A stretch of DNA of 64,000 nt. It comes from Clostridia bacterium. Its GTDB lineage: Bacteria; Bacillota_A; Clostridia; Oscillospirales; CAG-272. The notes beneath the pieces were generated by a model. It did not search any database. It had not been told where the DNA came from and was given only the letters and a program-made list of their open reading frames with translations. Both the position numbers and the translations under genes were made by a program. Shown here one piece after another: positions 52,013-62,066 of the stretch (its first letter is position 1; the number at the start of each line of letters is the position of its first letter). The stretch is from contig JAFUJS010000023.1 in the NCBI GenBank assembly GCA_017468115.1, positions 1-64,000 on the forward strand. Direction: 5' to 3'.

Positions 52013-52041
52013 ATTATAACACCTTTTTATGGAAAAGTAAA
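52013..52041 (-). promoter_or_regulatory. Promoter of the 190-residue gene
   Basis: Read leftwards: TTTACT (52041-52036), 17 bp, TATAAT (52018-52013). Confidence 0.75.
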
Positions 52042-52114
52042 TGTGTTGTCCAGCCTTCAAGCCTGGTTACAATCAGATTGAAAGGGGTTATATAAGCGTC
52101 TTTTGCTTTTTGTA

Positions 52115-52143
52115 TTGCACGGGGGATTGTTTTGTGGTAAAAT
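52115..52143 (+). promoter_or_regulatory. Promoter of the GH2 gene
   Basis: TTGCAC (52115-52120), 17 bp, TAAAAT (52138-52143). Confidence 0.75.
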
Positions 52144-52172
52144 GGTGCTAGAGCTTTTTTGCGGAGGGTATT

Positions 52173-54572
52173 ATGGTTATTTTAAATTGGAAAATGGATT
52201 TTGGGGAGTACAAGGGGCTTGAGTGTGTGTCTCCCTGTGATATGTACAGCGTGCTTTATGACCACGGGTACATTGACGACCCATATTACGGAACGAATGA
52301 AAAGGAGCTTTGCCAACTATCACGACAGGACTCCTGCTTTTACAGCGAGCTTTATCTTGACGACAGTCAGCTTGGCTGTGATAGAATTGAGCTTACCTTC
52401 TACGGTCTTGATACTATTTGCAATATTTATTTTAACGACACTCTGCTTGATAGCGTTATGAACATGCACCGCATGTACGAATACGATGTAAAATCGTTGG
52501 CTAAGCACAAGAACCAAATCAGACTGGAATTTAAGGCACCTATTCCCTACTTTGAGAAAATGGAAAGTGCTCATCACTTATATATGAACGGCGACACTCT
52601 GCCGGGAGCCAGCCACCTAAGAAAGGCATTTTATATGTCGGGCTGGGACTGGGCGCCTACACTACCGAATATGGGTATTTTCCGTCCTGTGGAGCTTTGC
52701 TGCTATAACGATGACAGGCTTGGGAATATTGAAATTATTCAGCACCACGAGGATGGCAAAGTTAAGCTGGAGCTTAGCTGTACCACCAAGCACAACCAAG
52801 GGGGACTTGATATTTATGTCCAGCTTGATGGCAAGCGTATTCCTTTGGAAAATGGCAGAGGCGAGCTTGTTATTGAAAACCCAAGGCTTTGGTGGCCAAA
52901 CGGCTACGGTAAGCAGGAGCTTTATGACCTGAGTGTCAGCCTGTGCAAAAACGGCGCTGTCATTGATACACAAAAAAGGAGCATCGGTCTTCGCACAATT
53001 ACCCTGTGCCAAGAAAAGGACCGGTTCGGTCAGGAATTTTGCTTCCAGGTAAATGGCGTAAAGATATTTGCGATGGGTGCAAATTATGTGCCAATGGACA
53101 ATCTTATCTCCCGTGATAGCGATGAGCGACTAAAGAGGCTCATTGAGGACTGTATTTTCGCCAATTTTAACTGCATAAGGGTTTGGGGCGGTGCCTTCTA
53201 CCCCTCCGACTATTTCTACCAGCTATGCGACCAATATGGCCTTGTGGTGTGGCAGGACTTTATGGTTGCCTGCGCAAACATCCGTCTGACTGACACTATG
53301 AAGGAGGAATTTATAGCCGAAGCCACCTACAATGTTAAAAGAATCAGGCACCACGCCTGCCTCGGTCTTTTGTGTGGCAATAATGAAATGGAGGAGGCAA
53401 TCTGCAATTGGGAATGCGCAGACGGCTTTGACCCTCTTGTGCGCAGCGATTATCTTAAGCTGTATGAGGAAATTTTACCTACTGTGTGCAGGGAGCATGC
53501 GCCCTACATTTCGTACACTCCCTCAAGCCCAACCTCGGGCGGTGGGTTTGACAGCCCACAGGATTACACCCGTGGAGATGTGCATTTTTGGAATGTTTGG
53601 AACGGCAACTGCGGCTTTGATGAGTACAGAAAGCACAAATTCCGTTTTTGCTCCGAGTATGGCTTTGAAAGCCTGCCGTCTATAAAAACCATTGATGCAT
53701 TTTGCCCAAGGAGTGAGCAAAATCTCCTTTCCTACACTATGGAATGCCACCAAAAGCATTGGCACGGAAACGTAAAGCTCCTTAACTATCTTGCCGAAAA
53801 ATATCAGCTGCCTAAGGATTTGAAAGCAACCGTTTATGCCTCACAGCTGAACCAAGCGACGGCTATTAAGTACGGTGTTGAGCATTTTAGGCGTAACCGT
53901 GGCTACACAATGGGCTCCATTTATTGGCAGCTTAATGACCCGTGGCCTGTTGCATCCTGGTCCAGCGTTGACTACTATGGAAGGTACAAGGCGCTACACT
54001 ACTTTGCCAAAAAGTTCTATCAGCCTGTGGCTCTCGGAATTTTTAACGAGGACGGACAGGTTACAATAAATGTGGCAAACGAATCCACCTCTGCCTTTGA
54101 GGGCTATATAAAGGTTGGTGTGAAGAAAAACGACCTGTCTACCATTTTTGAGGAAGAAAGGTCCTTCAGGGTTGATATGCTTTCCTCGCTTGATGTAGAT
54201 AGCTTTTCAAACGTTGATTTTGAGGGTCAGCATGATGCATTTTTCTATGCGGAGCTTTATGACAAAGGCGGCACCCTGCTTGCAAGAGGCACAGAGCTTG
54301 GCATTGTACCAAAGCATTTTGATTTTCTTAAGCCTGAAATTAAGATTGAGGCAAATGACACAGAGGGTGGGGTCTTGCTACTGTTTAGCACAAACGTGCT
54401 TGCAAAAAATGTAGAGGTGTCCTTTAAGCACCATGACCTGATTCTTAGCGACAACTACTTTGATTTGATAGGCGATGAGCCATATGAGGTTTTTGTAAAA
54501 ACCGATCTTGGCGCTAAGGATCTCGTTAAGGATATTTCTCTGCTTACCGTTTATGATATACCCTTAAGATAA
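52173..54572 (+). CDS. GH2 beta-mannosidase
   Basis: This exo-enzyme of 799 residues releases mannose from manno-oligosaccharides. No signal peptide. An N-terminal jelly-roll (FYGLDTICNIYFNDTLL) and an immunoglobulin-like domain lead to the barrel. Acid/base E405 is in LLCGNNEMEE and nucleophile E495 in FCSEYGFESLPS; RKAFYMSGWDWAPTLPNMGI and YWQLNDPWPVASWSS are typical beta-mannosidase stretches. It is monocistronic. Together with the convergent GH36 gene it points to galactomannan use. Confidence 0.94.
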   Translation: MVILNWKMDFGEYKGLECVSPCDMYSVLYDHGYIDDPYYGTNEKELCQLSRQDSCFYSELYLDDSQLGCDRIELTFYGLDTICNIYFNDTLLDSVMNMHRMYEYDVKSLAKHKNQIRLEFKAPIPYFEKMESAHHLYMNGDTLPGASHLRKAFYMSGWDWAPTLPNMGIFRPVELCCYNDDRLGNIEIIQHHEDGKVKLELSCTTKHNQGGLDIYVQLDGKRIPLENGRGELVIENPRLWWPNGYGKQELYDLSVSLCKNGAVIDTQKRSIGLRTITLCQEKDRFGQEFCFQVNGVKIFAMGANYVPMDNLISRDSDERLKRLIEDCIFANFNCIRVWGGAFYPSDYFYQLCDQYGLVVWQDFMVACANIRLTDTMKEEFIAEATYNVKRIRHHACLGLLCGNNEMEEAICNWECADGFDPLVRSDYLKLYEEILPTVCREHAPYISYTPSSPTSGGGFDSPQDYTRGDVHFWNVWNGNCGFDEYRKHKFRFCSEYGFESLPSIKTIDAFCPRSEQNLLSYTMECHQKHWHGNVKLLNYLAEKYQLPKDLKATVYASQLNQATAIKYGVEHFRRNRGYTMGSIYWQLNDPWPVASWSSVDYYGRYKALHYFAKKFYQPVALGIFNEDGQVTINVANESTSAFEGYIKVGVKKNDLSTIFEEERSFRVDMLSSLDVDSFSNVDFEGQHDAFFYAELYDKGGTLLARGTELGIVPKHFDFLKPEIKIEANDTEGGVLLLFSTNVLAKNVEVSFKHHDLILSDNYFDLIGDEPYEVFVKTDLGAKDLVKDISLLTVYDIPLR

Positions 54573-54605
54573 GAAAAAGTCGGACACGTGTCCGACTTTT
54601 TTGTT
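54570..54605. terminator. Bidirectional terminator between GH2 and GH36
   Basis: AAAAAGTCGGACACG / CGTGTCCGACTTTTT, shared by the convergent genes. Confidence 0.92.
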
Positions 54606-56349
54606 ATTTTTTACAGATTAGCACCTTGCCCAGCTGTGGCTCAAAGTCCTTGAAGGTAATTTCGTTTTCAAAGCTGCCAAGGCTCTTTTCCTCAAAGAGG
54701 TCGTATACCTCTGCCCTGCCGTCGATTTTAACTGTAATGTCCTTTTTGTGCTCATCAAAGTTAAAGAGGTAAATTATTGTTTTACCCTCGTCTATTTTAG
54801 CTCTGCCGACAGTAAAGCTTGTGTCGTCAAATTCTGCAGCTTTATTAGTTGGTGGCAAGAGCCTTTTTAGCAGAGAAATGTTTTCCTTGCTTAGGCGAGA
54901 AATGTCGTCTCCCGAAAGCACCATACCGCCCGATGCCATTGTGTATGCGGCATTAAACAGGAAGGCGTTTTTGGAAACGTTGCCCTCAACAAGCCTTGGC
55001 TCTCCAGCAGGTCCTACAACCTCTACCATTTGGTTTTGTAAAAGCACGGTATCGGGGTCGTTTATCCAAAAGCGCCCGTGCTGCCAGTTTCTGTTAAAGC
55101 ACTCTCTGGCAAGCTGAGTGAACTGTGAAAAGCTCCTTTGGTTGTCGTTGGTAACACGCATGCCGTGTACCGCACCGATTGAGGGCCACATTGGGGAGTT
55201 TCCGCCGAGAATGAAGCTTTCCTTGCCTGTTGCCTCAAAGATGGCATTCATACCCATTTTGAACGCCTCAACGGTTGTTTTTGTCTTGTCGTATCTGTTG
55301 CCGAAGGGTAATGCCTCCCAAACTATGGCATCAAGCTTGAAATACCTTATTTTCCATTCCTTATACATAGTGCTAAAGACGGTTTTTATGTACTCAAGTA
55401 CCTCCGGATGGGTGGTATCAAGAATATACCAAGGGGCGCATCTCCAGCCGCCAAAGGTGACTGTACTAGAGTCAAGCGGCTTGCCCTCGTCGTCCCTTAC
55501 GAACCAGTCAGGGTGGTCCTTAAATAGCCGAGAGCCGCCCTCTGCAACAAAGGGGGCAACCCAAATTGCAGGCTCAAAGCCTCTGTCCTTTATATCAAGG
55601 CAAACCTTTTTTACCCCACCCTCGAATTTATCGGTAAAGTCAAACCAGTCGCCCCAAAATGCCTGATAGCCGTCGTCGATTTGAATGTACTTAAGGTCAA
55701 GGTGGTTTTCCTTGCAGGCATCTAGGTTATCGTATATATTTTGTGCAGTAATATCGGGTCCGTAAACGAGCCAGGAGCACCAGCCTGTGGGTATTTCGCC
55801 AAATTCCAGCCTTGGGTGGTTTTTCTCTATCGCCCCTGCAAAATTGTTGAGAATTTTGTTTCTTTCGCCCTCTTCAATGTAAACCTCTTCAAGGTCTATT
55901 GTCGTGCCCGGCTCCACCATAATATGCTCGCCATCCAGGGCAAGCTCCAGCCTGTTTTCGTTAAAGCGAATCCAGCCGTTAAAGCGATTGCAGGAGCTAA
56001 AGCCCAAAAGCAAGGGCATTTGGTTTTCAGGGTAAAAGATTGCCATATTATAAACCTGATTTATTCCCTCCGGCTTTGGTAGCCTGTAATGGGAATAGTC
56101 GCTAAAGGAGCCTATAAGATATGCATCCTTAACCGTGCCGCCATATTGGGAAAGCATATTGTAGCCCTCTCCGTAAAACGTGGTGCTTTCGCTAAAGGGC
56201 ATTTTTGCAGAAAGCAATGTAATGTCCCCTATGGGCTGTGGAAACGGGGAATTGTTTGTTAAAGAAATTTTGCAGGCACAGCCCTGCCAATTGTAGCTTA
56301 GGACAAGCCCCTCTCTTAGTTCCCTGTTGGGCTGAAAAATATGCTTCAT
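54604..56349 (-). CDS. GH36-type alpha-galactosidase
   Basis: This retaining alpha-galactosidase of clan GH-D has 581 residues, without signal peptide. The N-terminal beta-sandwich is followed by the barrel: PTGWCSWLVYG, YIQIDDGYQAFWGDW, nucleophile D340 in RYFKLDAIVWEA and acid/base D402 in VTNDNQRS. A C-terminal all-beta domain closes it. Its own promoter is at 56410-56382. It would remove alpha-galactose from galactomannan or raffinose-type sugars. Confidence 0.9.
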   Translation of the reverse strand: MKHIFQPNRELREGLVLSYNWQGCACKISLTNNSPFPQPIGDITLLSAKMPFSESTTFYGEGYNMLSQYGGTVKDAYLIGSFSDYSHYRLPKPEGINQVYNMAIFYPENQMPLLLGFSSCNRFNGWIRFNENRLELALDGEHIMVEPGTTIDLEEVYIEEGERNKILNNFAGAIEKNHPRLEFGEIPTGWCSWLVYGPDITAQNIYDNLDACKENHLDLKYIQIDDGYQAFWGDWFDFTDKFEGGVKKVCLDIKDRGFEPAIWVAPFVAEGGSRLFKDHPDWFVRDDEGKPLDSSTVTFGGWRCAPWYILDTTHPEVLEYIKTVFSTMYKEWKIRYFKLDAIVWEALPFGNRYDKTKTTVEAFKMGMNAIFEATGKESFILGGNSPMWPSIGAVHGMRVTNDNQRSFSQFTQLARECFNRNWQHGRFWINDPDTVLLQNQMVEVVGPAGEPRLVEGNVSKNAFLFNAAYTMASGGMVLSGDDISRLSKENISLLKRLLPPTNKAAEFDDTSFTVGRAKIDEGKTIIYLFNFDEHKKDITVKIDGRAEVYDLFEEKSLGSFENEITFKDFEPQLGKVLICKK

Positions 56350-56381
56350 TTTTTGTCTCCTTAATGTCCTTATTTACCTTG

Positions 56382-56442
56382 ATTATACAATATATTTTTA
56401 TCAATTGCAACAAAAAAAGAACAGGCATGTGCCTGTTCCTTT
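56382..56442 (-). promoter_or_regulatory. GH36 promoter and upstream terminator
   Basis: Read leftwards: a GAACAGGC / GCCTGTTC hairpin with T-run (about 56442-56412) ends the large lipoprotein gene. Then come TTGCAA (56410-56405), 17 bp and TATAAT (56387-56382) for GH36. Confidence 0.82.
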
Positions 56443-56445
56443 TTA

Positions 56446-59400
56446 TTAGTCTACTACAACGTAGATTGGGTTTTCGGAAACGTTTACGGTTACGTAGCCA
56501 AGTCCGTCCGGCTCAAGCTCGGTCTTAACGCCGTCAACGTCGTTGTTTACTGCCTCAACCAAGGTTGCGCTCTCGCCGTCGATTCTTAGCTTATAGCCGT
56601 CGTGATGTGTACCGTCAGAAGTTGGGCACCAAAGTGCATATGCGGTTTTGCCGTCCTCGGTCTTGTACTCATAAATCCAAACATTTTCGTCGTACGCCTC
56701 AATCTTCTGATTGAAGGTGTAGCTGCCAAGTGTGTTCTTTAATGTGTAGAGATAGAAATATGAGTCCTTCTTATACTCAACGATGTTGCCGTTTTCGTCG
56801 TACTTGAAGCCGATAACACCTGAGGTTGCAAACTTACCAACTGCCTCCTCGTCTACTGCGTTATAAGTGTTTTCACACATATACATAGTAGCCTTGTCAA
56901 TTCCAGCTGCGGAAAGAAGAATGTATGTACGAGTCAGCCACATAGCCTGTACCTGCTTGCCTGTGTAGTCGCCATAAGCATGAGCGGCATTTGTGGAGCC
57001 GTAGCTTTGGTTAGTTTCCCAACCGAACTCTGTAATCCAAACCTCTTTATCAGTGTAGTACTTATCTCTGATTTCAACAAGCTGTGAAAGTGTGCCAACA
57101 ATGTCAGCCTCCTCGGGGCTAATGCCCTGATAGCCAACGTTACCTGTTGGGAGTGTAACCTGCTTACTCATATATTGGTGTACGTTAAAGGCGTCAAGCG
57201 CGGTTTTGCCGTCCTCTCTGTTTGCCTTCATCCAATAAAGCATTGCTGTTACATATTCGTTGCTTGTGCCTGAAATACCAGCCATTGCAACCTTCATAAG
57301 AGGGTCTGCATTTTTAACACCAAGGTGGTAGCCATAGTCAGAGGTATCAGAGGTTAGTGTACGGCAATGTCCGTCGTAGCCTGCTGATGTGAGTGCCGCC
57401 AGCTGATATGCGGAATAGTAATTGTGAATACCGTTCCATACGCCCTCAGGCTCATTACCAAGCTCCATCCACTCAATGTAGCCAAGTCCAACCTTAGCCT
57501 CGCCTGTTGTATGCTCTCTTGCAATATTCAAAAGGGTTGTTGATGCGCTGTTACCATAACGAGCAGCAAATCCGAACATTGCGTCTGCATACTGGAAATA
57601 TGTATTTGCATCAAACTTCTCCCAAAAGTCGGCTCTTACAAAGCTGTTGCCGTCCTTAATCAGCATTCCGCTTGAGTCAACCTTGTTAGATAGGCTTGTG
57701 CCCGTCATGTCCCATTGGAAGCATGGAATTACGTTAATGCCTGCCTCAAAGTAGGACTTATATGCCTCGTCAAAGTTACCCATTTGGGTCTGGAAGGCTG
57801 ATGCCTCACCAGGGTACTTATTAAAGCTATATGTCCAGCCAACGTTATGATATTCTCTCAGAACTGTTGAACAAATAACCGAATCAACAGGTGTGTTACC
57901 TGCGCCTACGGCAACAAAGCCGCACATGCCCATCATTTCGCCGATGGTTGGGTACTTCCTCTTTTCGGTGGAAATCTTGTCGCCATCGCCGTTTTGATAG
58001 CCCTTAACCATCATTTCGTACGGAGCCTCACCATCCTTGAACACAACCTGAACGTATCTTGTTGTTTCGCCAATGGCAACCTCATTCCAGCCTGCGGCGG
58101 AAACGAAGGTGGCTGTGCCGTCCCATTCACTATCTGCAGCCATAAAGTCAACAGGAGCTGTTGACCATCTAACCTTTACACTCTTGCCTGCCTCGGCATA
58201 ATAGAAATATGCCTTGCTGATGTAGTGCTTATATTCAAGGTCTACAATTGGGGAAAGGTTGGAGCCGTAAAGAACTGTATCGCTTGAATCTGTAAATATT
58301 TTTGCAAGCATGGTTTCGGGCACACTTGTGCCGTTTAGGTATTCATCTCCCTGCTCGTCAAACATGTTGGCAAAGGAATTTAACACCTCGCCGTGGTAAA
58401 CCTTGGCAGAATGATAATCAATAGGAACTATCTTATCTCCGCCAACTCTGATGGTTGAAACGTTACCATAGTTATTACCATAGTATGGGCGAACCGCTAC
58501 ATAGTAGCAATTATCAAGCCCTACGGAAAGATTAAGGGTAGCGCTAAGCTGTGCGGAGCCTGTTACAGACGCCTCAAGCGTTGTTGCGCTTTGGAAATTG
58601 TCGTTTGTAATTTCAGAGGTGCTGTATCTTATCTCATAGCTTACCGGGTCGTTATATACGTTGAATTTTATTGTTACTGTATCGCTTGTTATGCTATCAA
58701 CACGAAGATATTTAACGTCCTCAAGTGTAAGCGGAGAAAGCTCTATGTACTCGGTTTGCTTACAGCCGATGCATTGATATACCGCCTCGCCACCGTCGGA
58801 AAGGGTTGGTGCCTTTACGTAGGTCTTGAATCTTGCATAGATATGACCCTTGTGCTCAATGGTTTTCCTTGTATAGTAGCCACACTCATAGGAGCAGTAG
58901 TATTCAGCCTTTCCATCGGTTTCACAGGTTGCGGCAACGTAGTCTTTTTCCACGCTGTAATCGTGGTCAACCTTTGGCATATAGTAGCCCTTTGTAGCAC
59001 CGCAGAAGCAAGCATAATTTGCCTCTCCTCTGGTTTGACAGGTTGAGGGCTTCATAATCTCTGCAATTTCTCTGTAATCGTGGCCGCTATGCGGAAGTCT
59101 AACATCCGGCTTTGCGGCATGAATTTCCAGCTCGGAAACCTTGAAATATTGATAATTGTCCTTGTTGTTGGTAATTTCAATTTCAATGGTGTATGCCTGA
59201 ACGGCTTGACCCTCAAAAACAGTATGCTTTTGACCCTCGCCACCATAAGCGGAGCCGTTAGCATTTATGGTTTTGGTTACCTTTGTGCTGCCTGCCGCAT
59301 TTTTAACCCTTACTGTTGCAAAGGTGTAGTTGCCTGCGGTGTAAATGTAGAAGTCCTTCAAAATCATTTCCTGTGAAAGGGTGATTACAAGCTTATCTCC

Positions 59401-60057
59401 TACATAGCCAAACCAGTCGTCGCCTGCATTGTAGATGCCTGCTGTATTCTTGTTACCGTCAAGCACCTTGTATCTGTTTCCCTCTGCAGGGTTATATTCA
59501 TCTGTTGTAACCTCATATGTGTCCTTTCTTGTAAGGACAGATGTTGTCAGCGCCGGCAGATTTTCTGTATTTTCAAGTCCGCAAAGCGTGCATCTGAACA
59601 CTGCGCTTCCCGAGGAGCCTATAGACGGAGTTTTTACAACCTTCACAAGTGTATCGTTTTGGTGAACATTAGACACAGGAATAATGTTTTGAGCCTTGAT
59701 TACAGCATTACAAACACTGCAATGGGAGCCCTCTGTCTTACCTGTGGTTTTACAGGTTGCCTCTATCGCTTCGTCGATAACCTCTGTATGTCCTGTCTTT
59801 GGCTCTGGCCTTCTTCTGGAGTAGCTGCAGTTTTTACACCGCTGAATAAATGTGCCTGTTCTTGTGCAGGTGGCAGAAAGAACTTCTTCCCATTCGCCCA
59901 AATCGTGCTGAACGCAGGTTGTGCCTGAGCCGGAGCCCGAATCCTGTGTACCCCCTCCCGTGTCGGTTGTGTCCGGTGGGGTGTCCCCGCCGCCACAGGA
60001 AACCAATACAAATAGCATTGCAAGCACCATAACAAGTGCCAATATAACCTTTTTCAT
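56446..60057 (-). CDS. Large multidomain clan GH-A lipoprotein
   Basis: This is a surface enzyme of 1203 residues. The signal MKKVILALVMVLAML ends in lipobox LVSC (Cys21), followed by a Gly/Ser/Thr linker. Cys-rich repeats (TCTRTGTFIQRCKNC, TCKTTGKTEGSHCSVC, TCQTRGEANYACFC, TCETDGKAEYYCSYEC) alternate with a discoidin-like segment (about 190-320) and a fibronectin-like one. The C-terminal 480 residues are a barrel with acid/base E869 in EWMELGNEPEG and nucleophile E1010 in VWITEFGWET, a clan GH-A arrangement. The GH family is not clear to me. The role is binding and cutting plant or host glycans at the cell surface. Confidence 0.82.
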   Translation of the reverse strand: MKKVILALVMVLAMLFVLVSCGGGDTPPDTTDTGGGTQDSGSGSGTTCVQHDLGEWEEVLSATCTRTGTFIQRCKNCSYSRRRPEPKTGHTEVIDEAIEATCKTTGKTEGSHCSVCNAVIKAQNIIPVSNVHQNDTLVKVVKTPSIGSSGSAVFRCTLCGLENTENLPALTTSVLTRKDTYEVTTDEYNPAEGNRYKVLDGNKNTAGIYNAGDDWFGYVGDKLVITLSQEMILKDFYIYTAGNYTFATVRVKNAAGSTKVTKTINANGSAYGGEGQKHTVFEGQAVQAYTIEIEITNNKDNYQYFKVSELEIHAAKPDVRLPHSGHDYREIAEIMKPSTCQTRGEANYACFCGATKGYYMPKVDHDYSVEKDYVAATCETDGKAEYYCSYECGYYTRKTIEHKGHIYARFKTYVKAPTLSDGGEAVYQCIGCKQTEYIELSPLTLEDVKYLRVDSITSDTVTIKFNVYNDPVSYEIRYSTSEITNDNFQSATTLEASVTGSAQLSATLNLSVGLDNCYYVAVRPYYGNNYGNVSTIRVGGDKIVPIDYHSAKVYHGEVLNSFANMFDEQGDEYLNGTSVPETMLAKIFTDSSDTVLYGSNLSPIVDLEYKHYISKAYFYYAEAGKSVKVRWSTAPVDFMAADSEWDGTATFVSAAGWNEVAIGETTRYVQVVFKDGEAPYEMMVKGYQNGDGDKISTEKRKYPTIGEMMGMCGFVAVGAGNTPVDSVICSTVLREYHNVGWTYSFNKYPGEASAFQTQMGNFDEAYKSYFEAGINVIPCFQWDMTGTSLSNKVDSSGMLIKDGNSFVRADFWEKFDANTYFQYADAMFGFAARYGNSASTTLLNIAREHTTGEAKVGLGYIEWMELGNEPEGVWNGIHNYYSAYQLAALTSAGYDGHCRTLTSDTSDYGYHLGVKNADPLMKVAMAGISGTSNEYVTAMLYWMKANREDGKTALDAFNVHQYMSKQVTLPTGNVGYQGISPEEADIVGTLSQLVEIRDKYYTDKEVWITEFGWETNQSYGSTNAAHAYGDYTGKQVQAMWLTRTYILLSAAGIDKATMYMCENTYNAVDEEAVGKFATSGVIGFKYDENGNIVEYKKDSYFYLYTLKNTLGSYTFNQKIEAYDENVWIYEYKTEDGKTAYALWCPTSDGTHHDGYKLRIDGESATLVEAVNNDVDGVKTELEPDGLGYVTVNVSENPIYVVVD

Positions 60058-60093
60058 TTGTTTCTCCTTCGTGCTGAGTTATATGTTACGTCA

Positions 60094-60122
60094 ATTATAA
60101 CATAATATTCCCACATAATCAA
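60094..60122 (-). promoter_or_regulatory. Promoter of the large lipoprotein gene
   Basis: Read leftwards: TTGATT (60122-60117), 17 bp, TATAAT (60099-60094). Confidence 0.82.
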
Positions 60123-60149
60123 CAAAATTTAGTAAAAGTTTACAAAAAA

Positions 60150-60175
60150 TAAAGGTCGGTAAAAATTCCGACCCT
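60150..60175 (-). terminator. ABC-F gene terminator
   Basis: GGTCGG / CCGACC stem followed on the minus strand by TTTATTTTTT. It overlaps the stop region. Confidence 0.85.
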
Positions 60176-62066
60176 ATTTTAATGCGTTTTCTAAGGCTTC
60201 GCATTCCTCAAGTAGCTCAAGCAGACGTTCCTCCAGCTCCTCAATTTCTTGTGAAATTGCCATAAGCCTTTCGTAGTCGCTTTGGTTTTCCTCCTTGCCT
60301 TGCTCCTTGGTTTTTTCGTCTATCTCCGCCTCCAGCTGAGAAATAAGCTCATAAACCTTGCTTAGCCTGCGCTCCTGCCTTGCCCTTTCCTTGGACCTTT
60401 GGTAGTCGTCCTTACCCTTGGGTGCTTTTGGCTCCTCTTTGGCAGAATTTGGCAAAATGGTGGACAACGTGTCTTTCTTTTCCAAATATTCCGTGTAGGT
60501 AAATGGCAAAAATTTTGCCTCATTTCCATCAAAGACGATAAGGCTGTCTGCTATTTTCTTTATGAAATATCTGTCGTGGGAAACAAACAAAATCGTGCCC
60601 TCAAATTGGCTAAGCATATTCTCAAGCGCTTCCTTACCTATCATATCCATATGGTTTGTCGGCTCGTCAAGAATTAAGAAATTTGGTCTTTCTTGAAGTA
60701 TCTTTGCAAGGGCAAGGCGCACACGCTCTCCGCCTGAAAGCATATCTACCCTTTTGAACACATCGTCCTGTGTGAACAAAAATGCTCCCAAGGCACCCCT
60801 AGCCTCGGTTTCTGTAAGTCTTGGAAAGCTGTCCCAAAGCTCGTCAAGAACTGTTTTATTACTGCTTGTCTGCATCATTTGCTGGTCAAAGTAGCCCACA
60901 TCCACCTGATAACCAAGAGAAAAGTCGCCACCCAGCTTAGGCAGTATGCCGACAATGGTTTTAAGCAATGTTGACTTGCCAAGTCCATTGCCACCGATAA
61001 TGCCGATTCTCTGCTTTTTGTACTGCGTAAAACTTACCTTGGCAAGAGGAGTAACATAGCCGATTTCCAGGTCCTTTACAACCAAAACCTCCTTACCCGT
61101 GTCTCGTTTTGGGGTTAGGGTTGCCTTAAAGGTGCGTGTATCAAAGCGCATTGGCTCCTCGATTTTTTCCATATGCTCTATCTGCTTCATTTTAGAGTCT
61201 GTCATGGAAACCTTGGTTGGTGTATCTCTGAATCTTTCTATTAAAGCCTCCAGCCTGCTCATCTCCGCCTGCTGCTTTTTGTACGCCTTCAACTCTCTTT
61301 CGTAGCTTTCCTCCTTTTCTTTTACAAAGGCGGTGTAGTTGCCCACATATCGCTTAGTGATTCCGTGCTCAATTTCGTAAACAACATCTGCGATTTTGTC
61401 AATGAACATTCTATCGTGAGAAACTAAAACTATTGCTTTTTTGTATTCCTTCAGGTAGCCCTCAAGCCACTCGAGGGTGGTTATGTCAAGGTGGTTTGTC
61501 GGCTCGTCAAGAAGCAAGATATCGGGCTTCAAAAGCAGGAGCTTTACAAAGGCCAGCTTTGTAAGCTGACCGCCTGAAAAGGTAGACAAGGCTCTTTCTC
61601 TGTCCTTTGGCAAAAAGCCGAATTTGGTAAAGAGCAGGTTATATTCCTTTTCGTAAAAATAGCCGTCCTCTCCCTGTAAATCCTCTTGCAGCCTGTTAAG
61701 CTCATTAATAAGGGAAATTTCCTCGGAATGCTTTAGTATTTCTATAAGCTCCTCTACCCTTTGCCTTTTTTGAATAACGTGGGCAAAGGTGCCCTTCATT
61801 TCCTCATCAACGGTTTTATTAAGGTCGGAAAATGCGCCTTGGCTAAGGTAGCCGATTTTTGCCTTGCCGTTTTTGATAAGACAAGTGTCCTCGCCGTTTT
61901 TTGTTAGCTCCACCTGACCTAAAATAAGCTTAAGAAGGGTGGTTTTGCCACAGCCGTTTCTGCCAACGACAGCAATTTTTTCGTTTCCACGGATTTCAAA
62001 ATCAATTTTAGAAAGCACCTTTTCAGCGCCCAGCTCCACCGAGCCGTTTTTTATTTGAAACAGCAT
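60174..62066 (-). CDS. ABC-F family ATPase
   Basis: This is a soluble protein with two ABC domains and no membrane part, so it is of the ribosome-associated ABC-F type rather than a transporter. It has 630 residues. Domain 1 has GRNGCGKTT, FSGGQLTKLAF and LLLDEPTNHLD; domain 2 has GGNGLGKST, LSGGERVRLAL and LILDEPTNHMD. The interdomain linker (YERELKAYKKQQAEMSRLEA) and a C-terminal coiled coil rich in Glu are present. Members rescue stalled ribosomes or give antibiotic resistance; which applies is not visible. A long structured leader precedes it. Confidence 0.93.
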   Translation of the reverse strand: MLFQIKNGSVELGAEKVLSKIDFEIRGNEKIAVVGRNGCGKTTLLKLILGQVELTKNGEDTCLIKNGKAKIGYLSQGAFSDLNKTVDEEMKGTFAHVIQKRQRVEELIEILKHSEEISLINELNRLQEDLQGEDGYFYEKEYNLLFTKFGFLPKDRERALSTFSGGQLTKLAFVKLLLLKPDILLLDEPTNHLDITTLEWLEGYLKEYKKAIVLVSHDRMFIDKIADVVYEIEHGITKRYVGNYTAFVKEKEESYERELKAYKKQQAEMSRLEALIERFRDTPTKVSMTDSKMKQIEHMEKIEEPMRFDTRTFKATLTPKRDTGKEVLVVKDLEIGYVTPLAKVSFTQYKKQRIGIIGGNGLGKSTLLKTIVGILPKLGGDFSLGYQVDVGYFDQQMMQTSSNKTVLDELWDSFPRLTETEARGALGAFLFTQDDVFKRVDMLSGGERVRLALAKILQERPNFLILDEPTNHMDMIGKEALENMLSQFEGTILFVSHDRYFIKKIADSLIVFDGNEAKFLPFTYTEYLEKKDTLSTILPNSAKEEPKAPKGKDDYQRSKERARQERRLSKVYELISQLEAEIDEKTKEQGKEENQSDYERLMAISQEIEELEERLLELLEECEALENALK

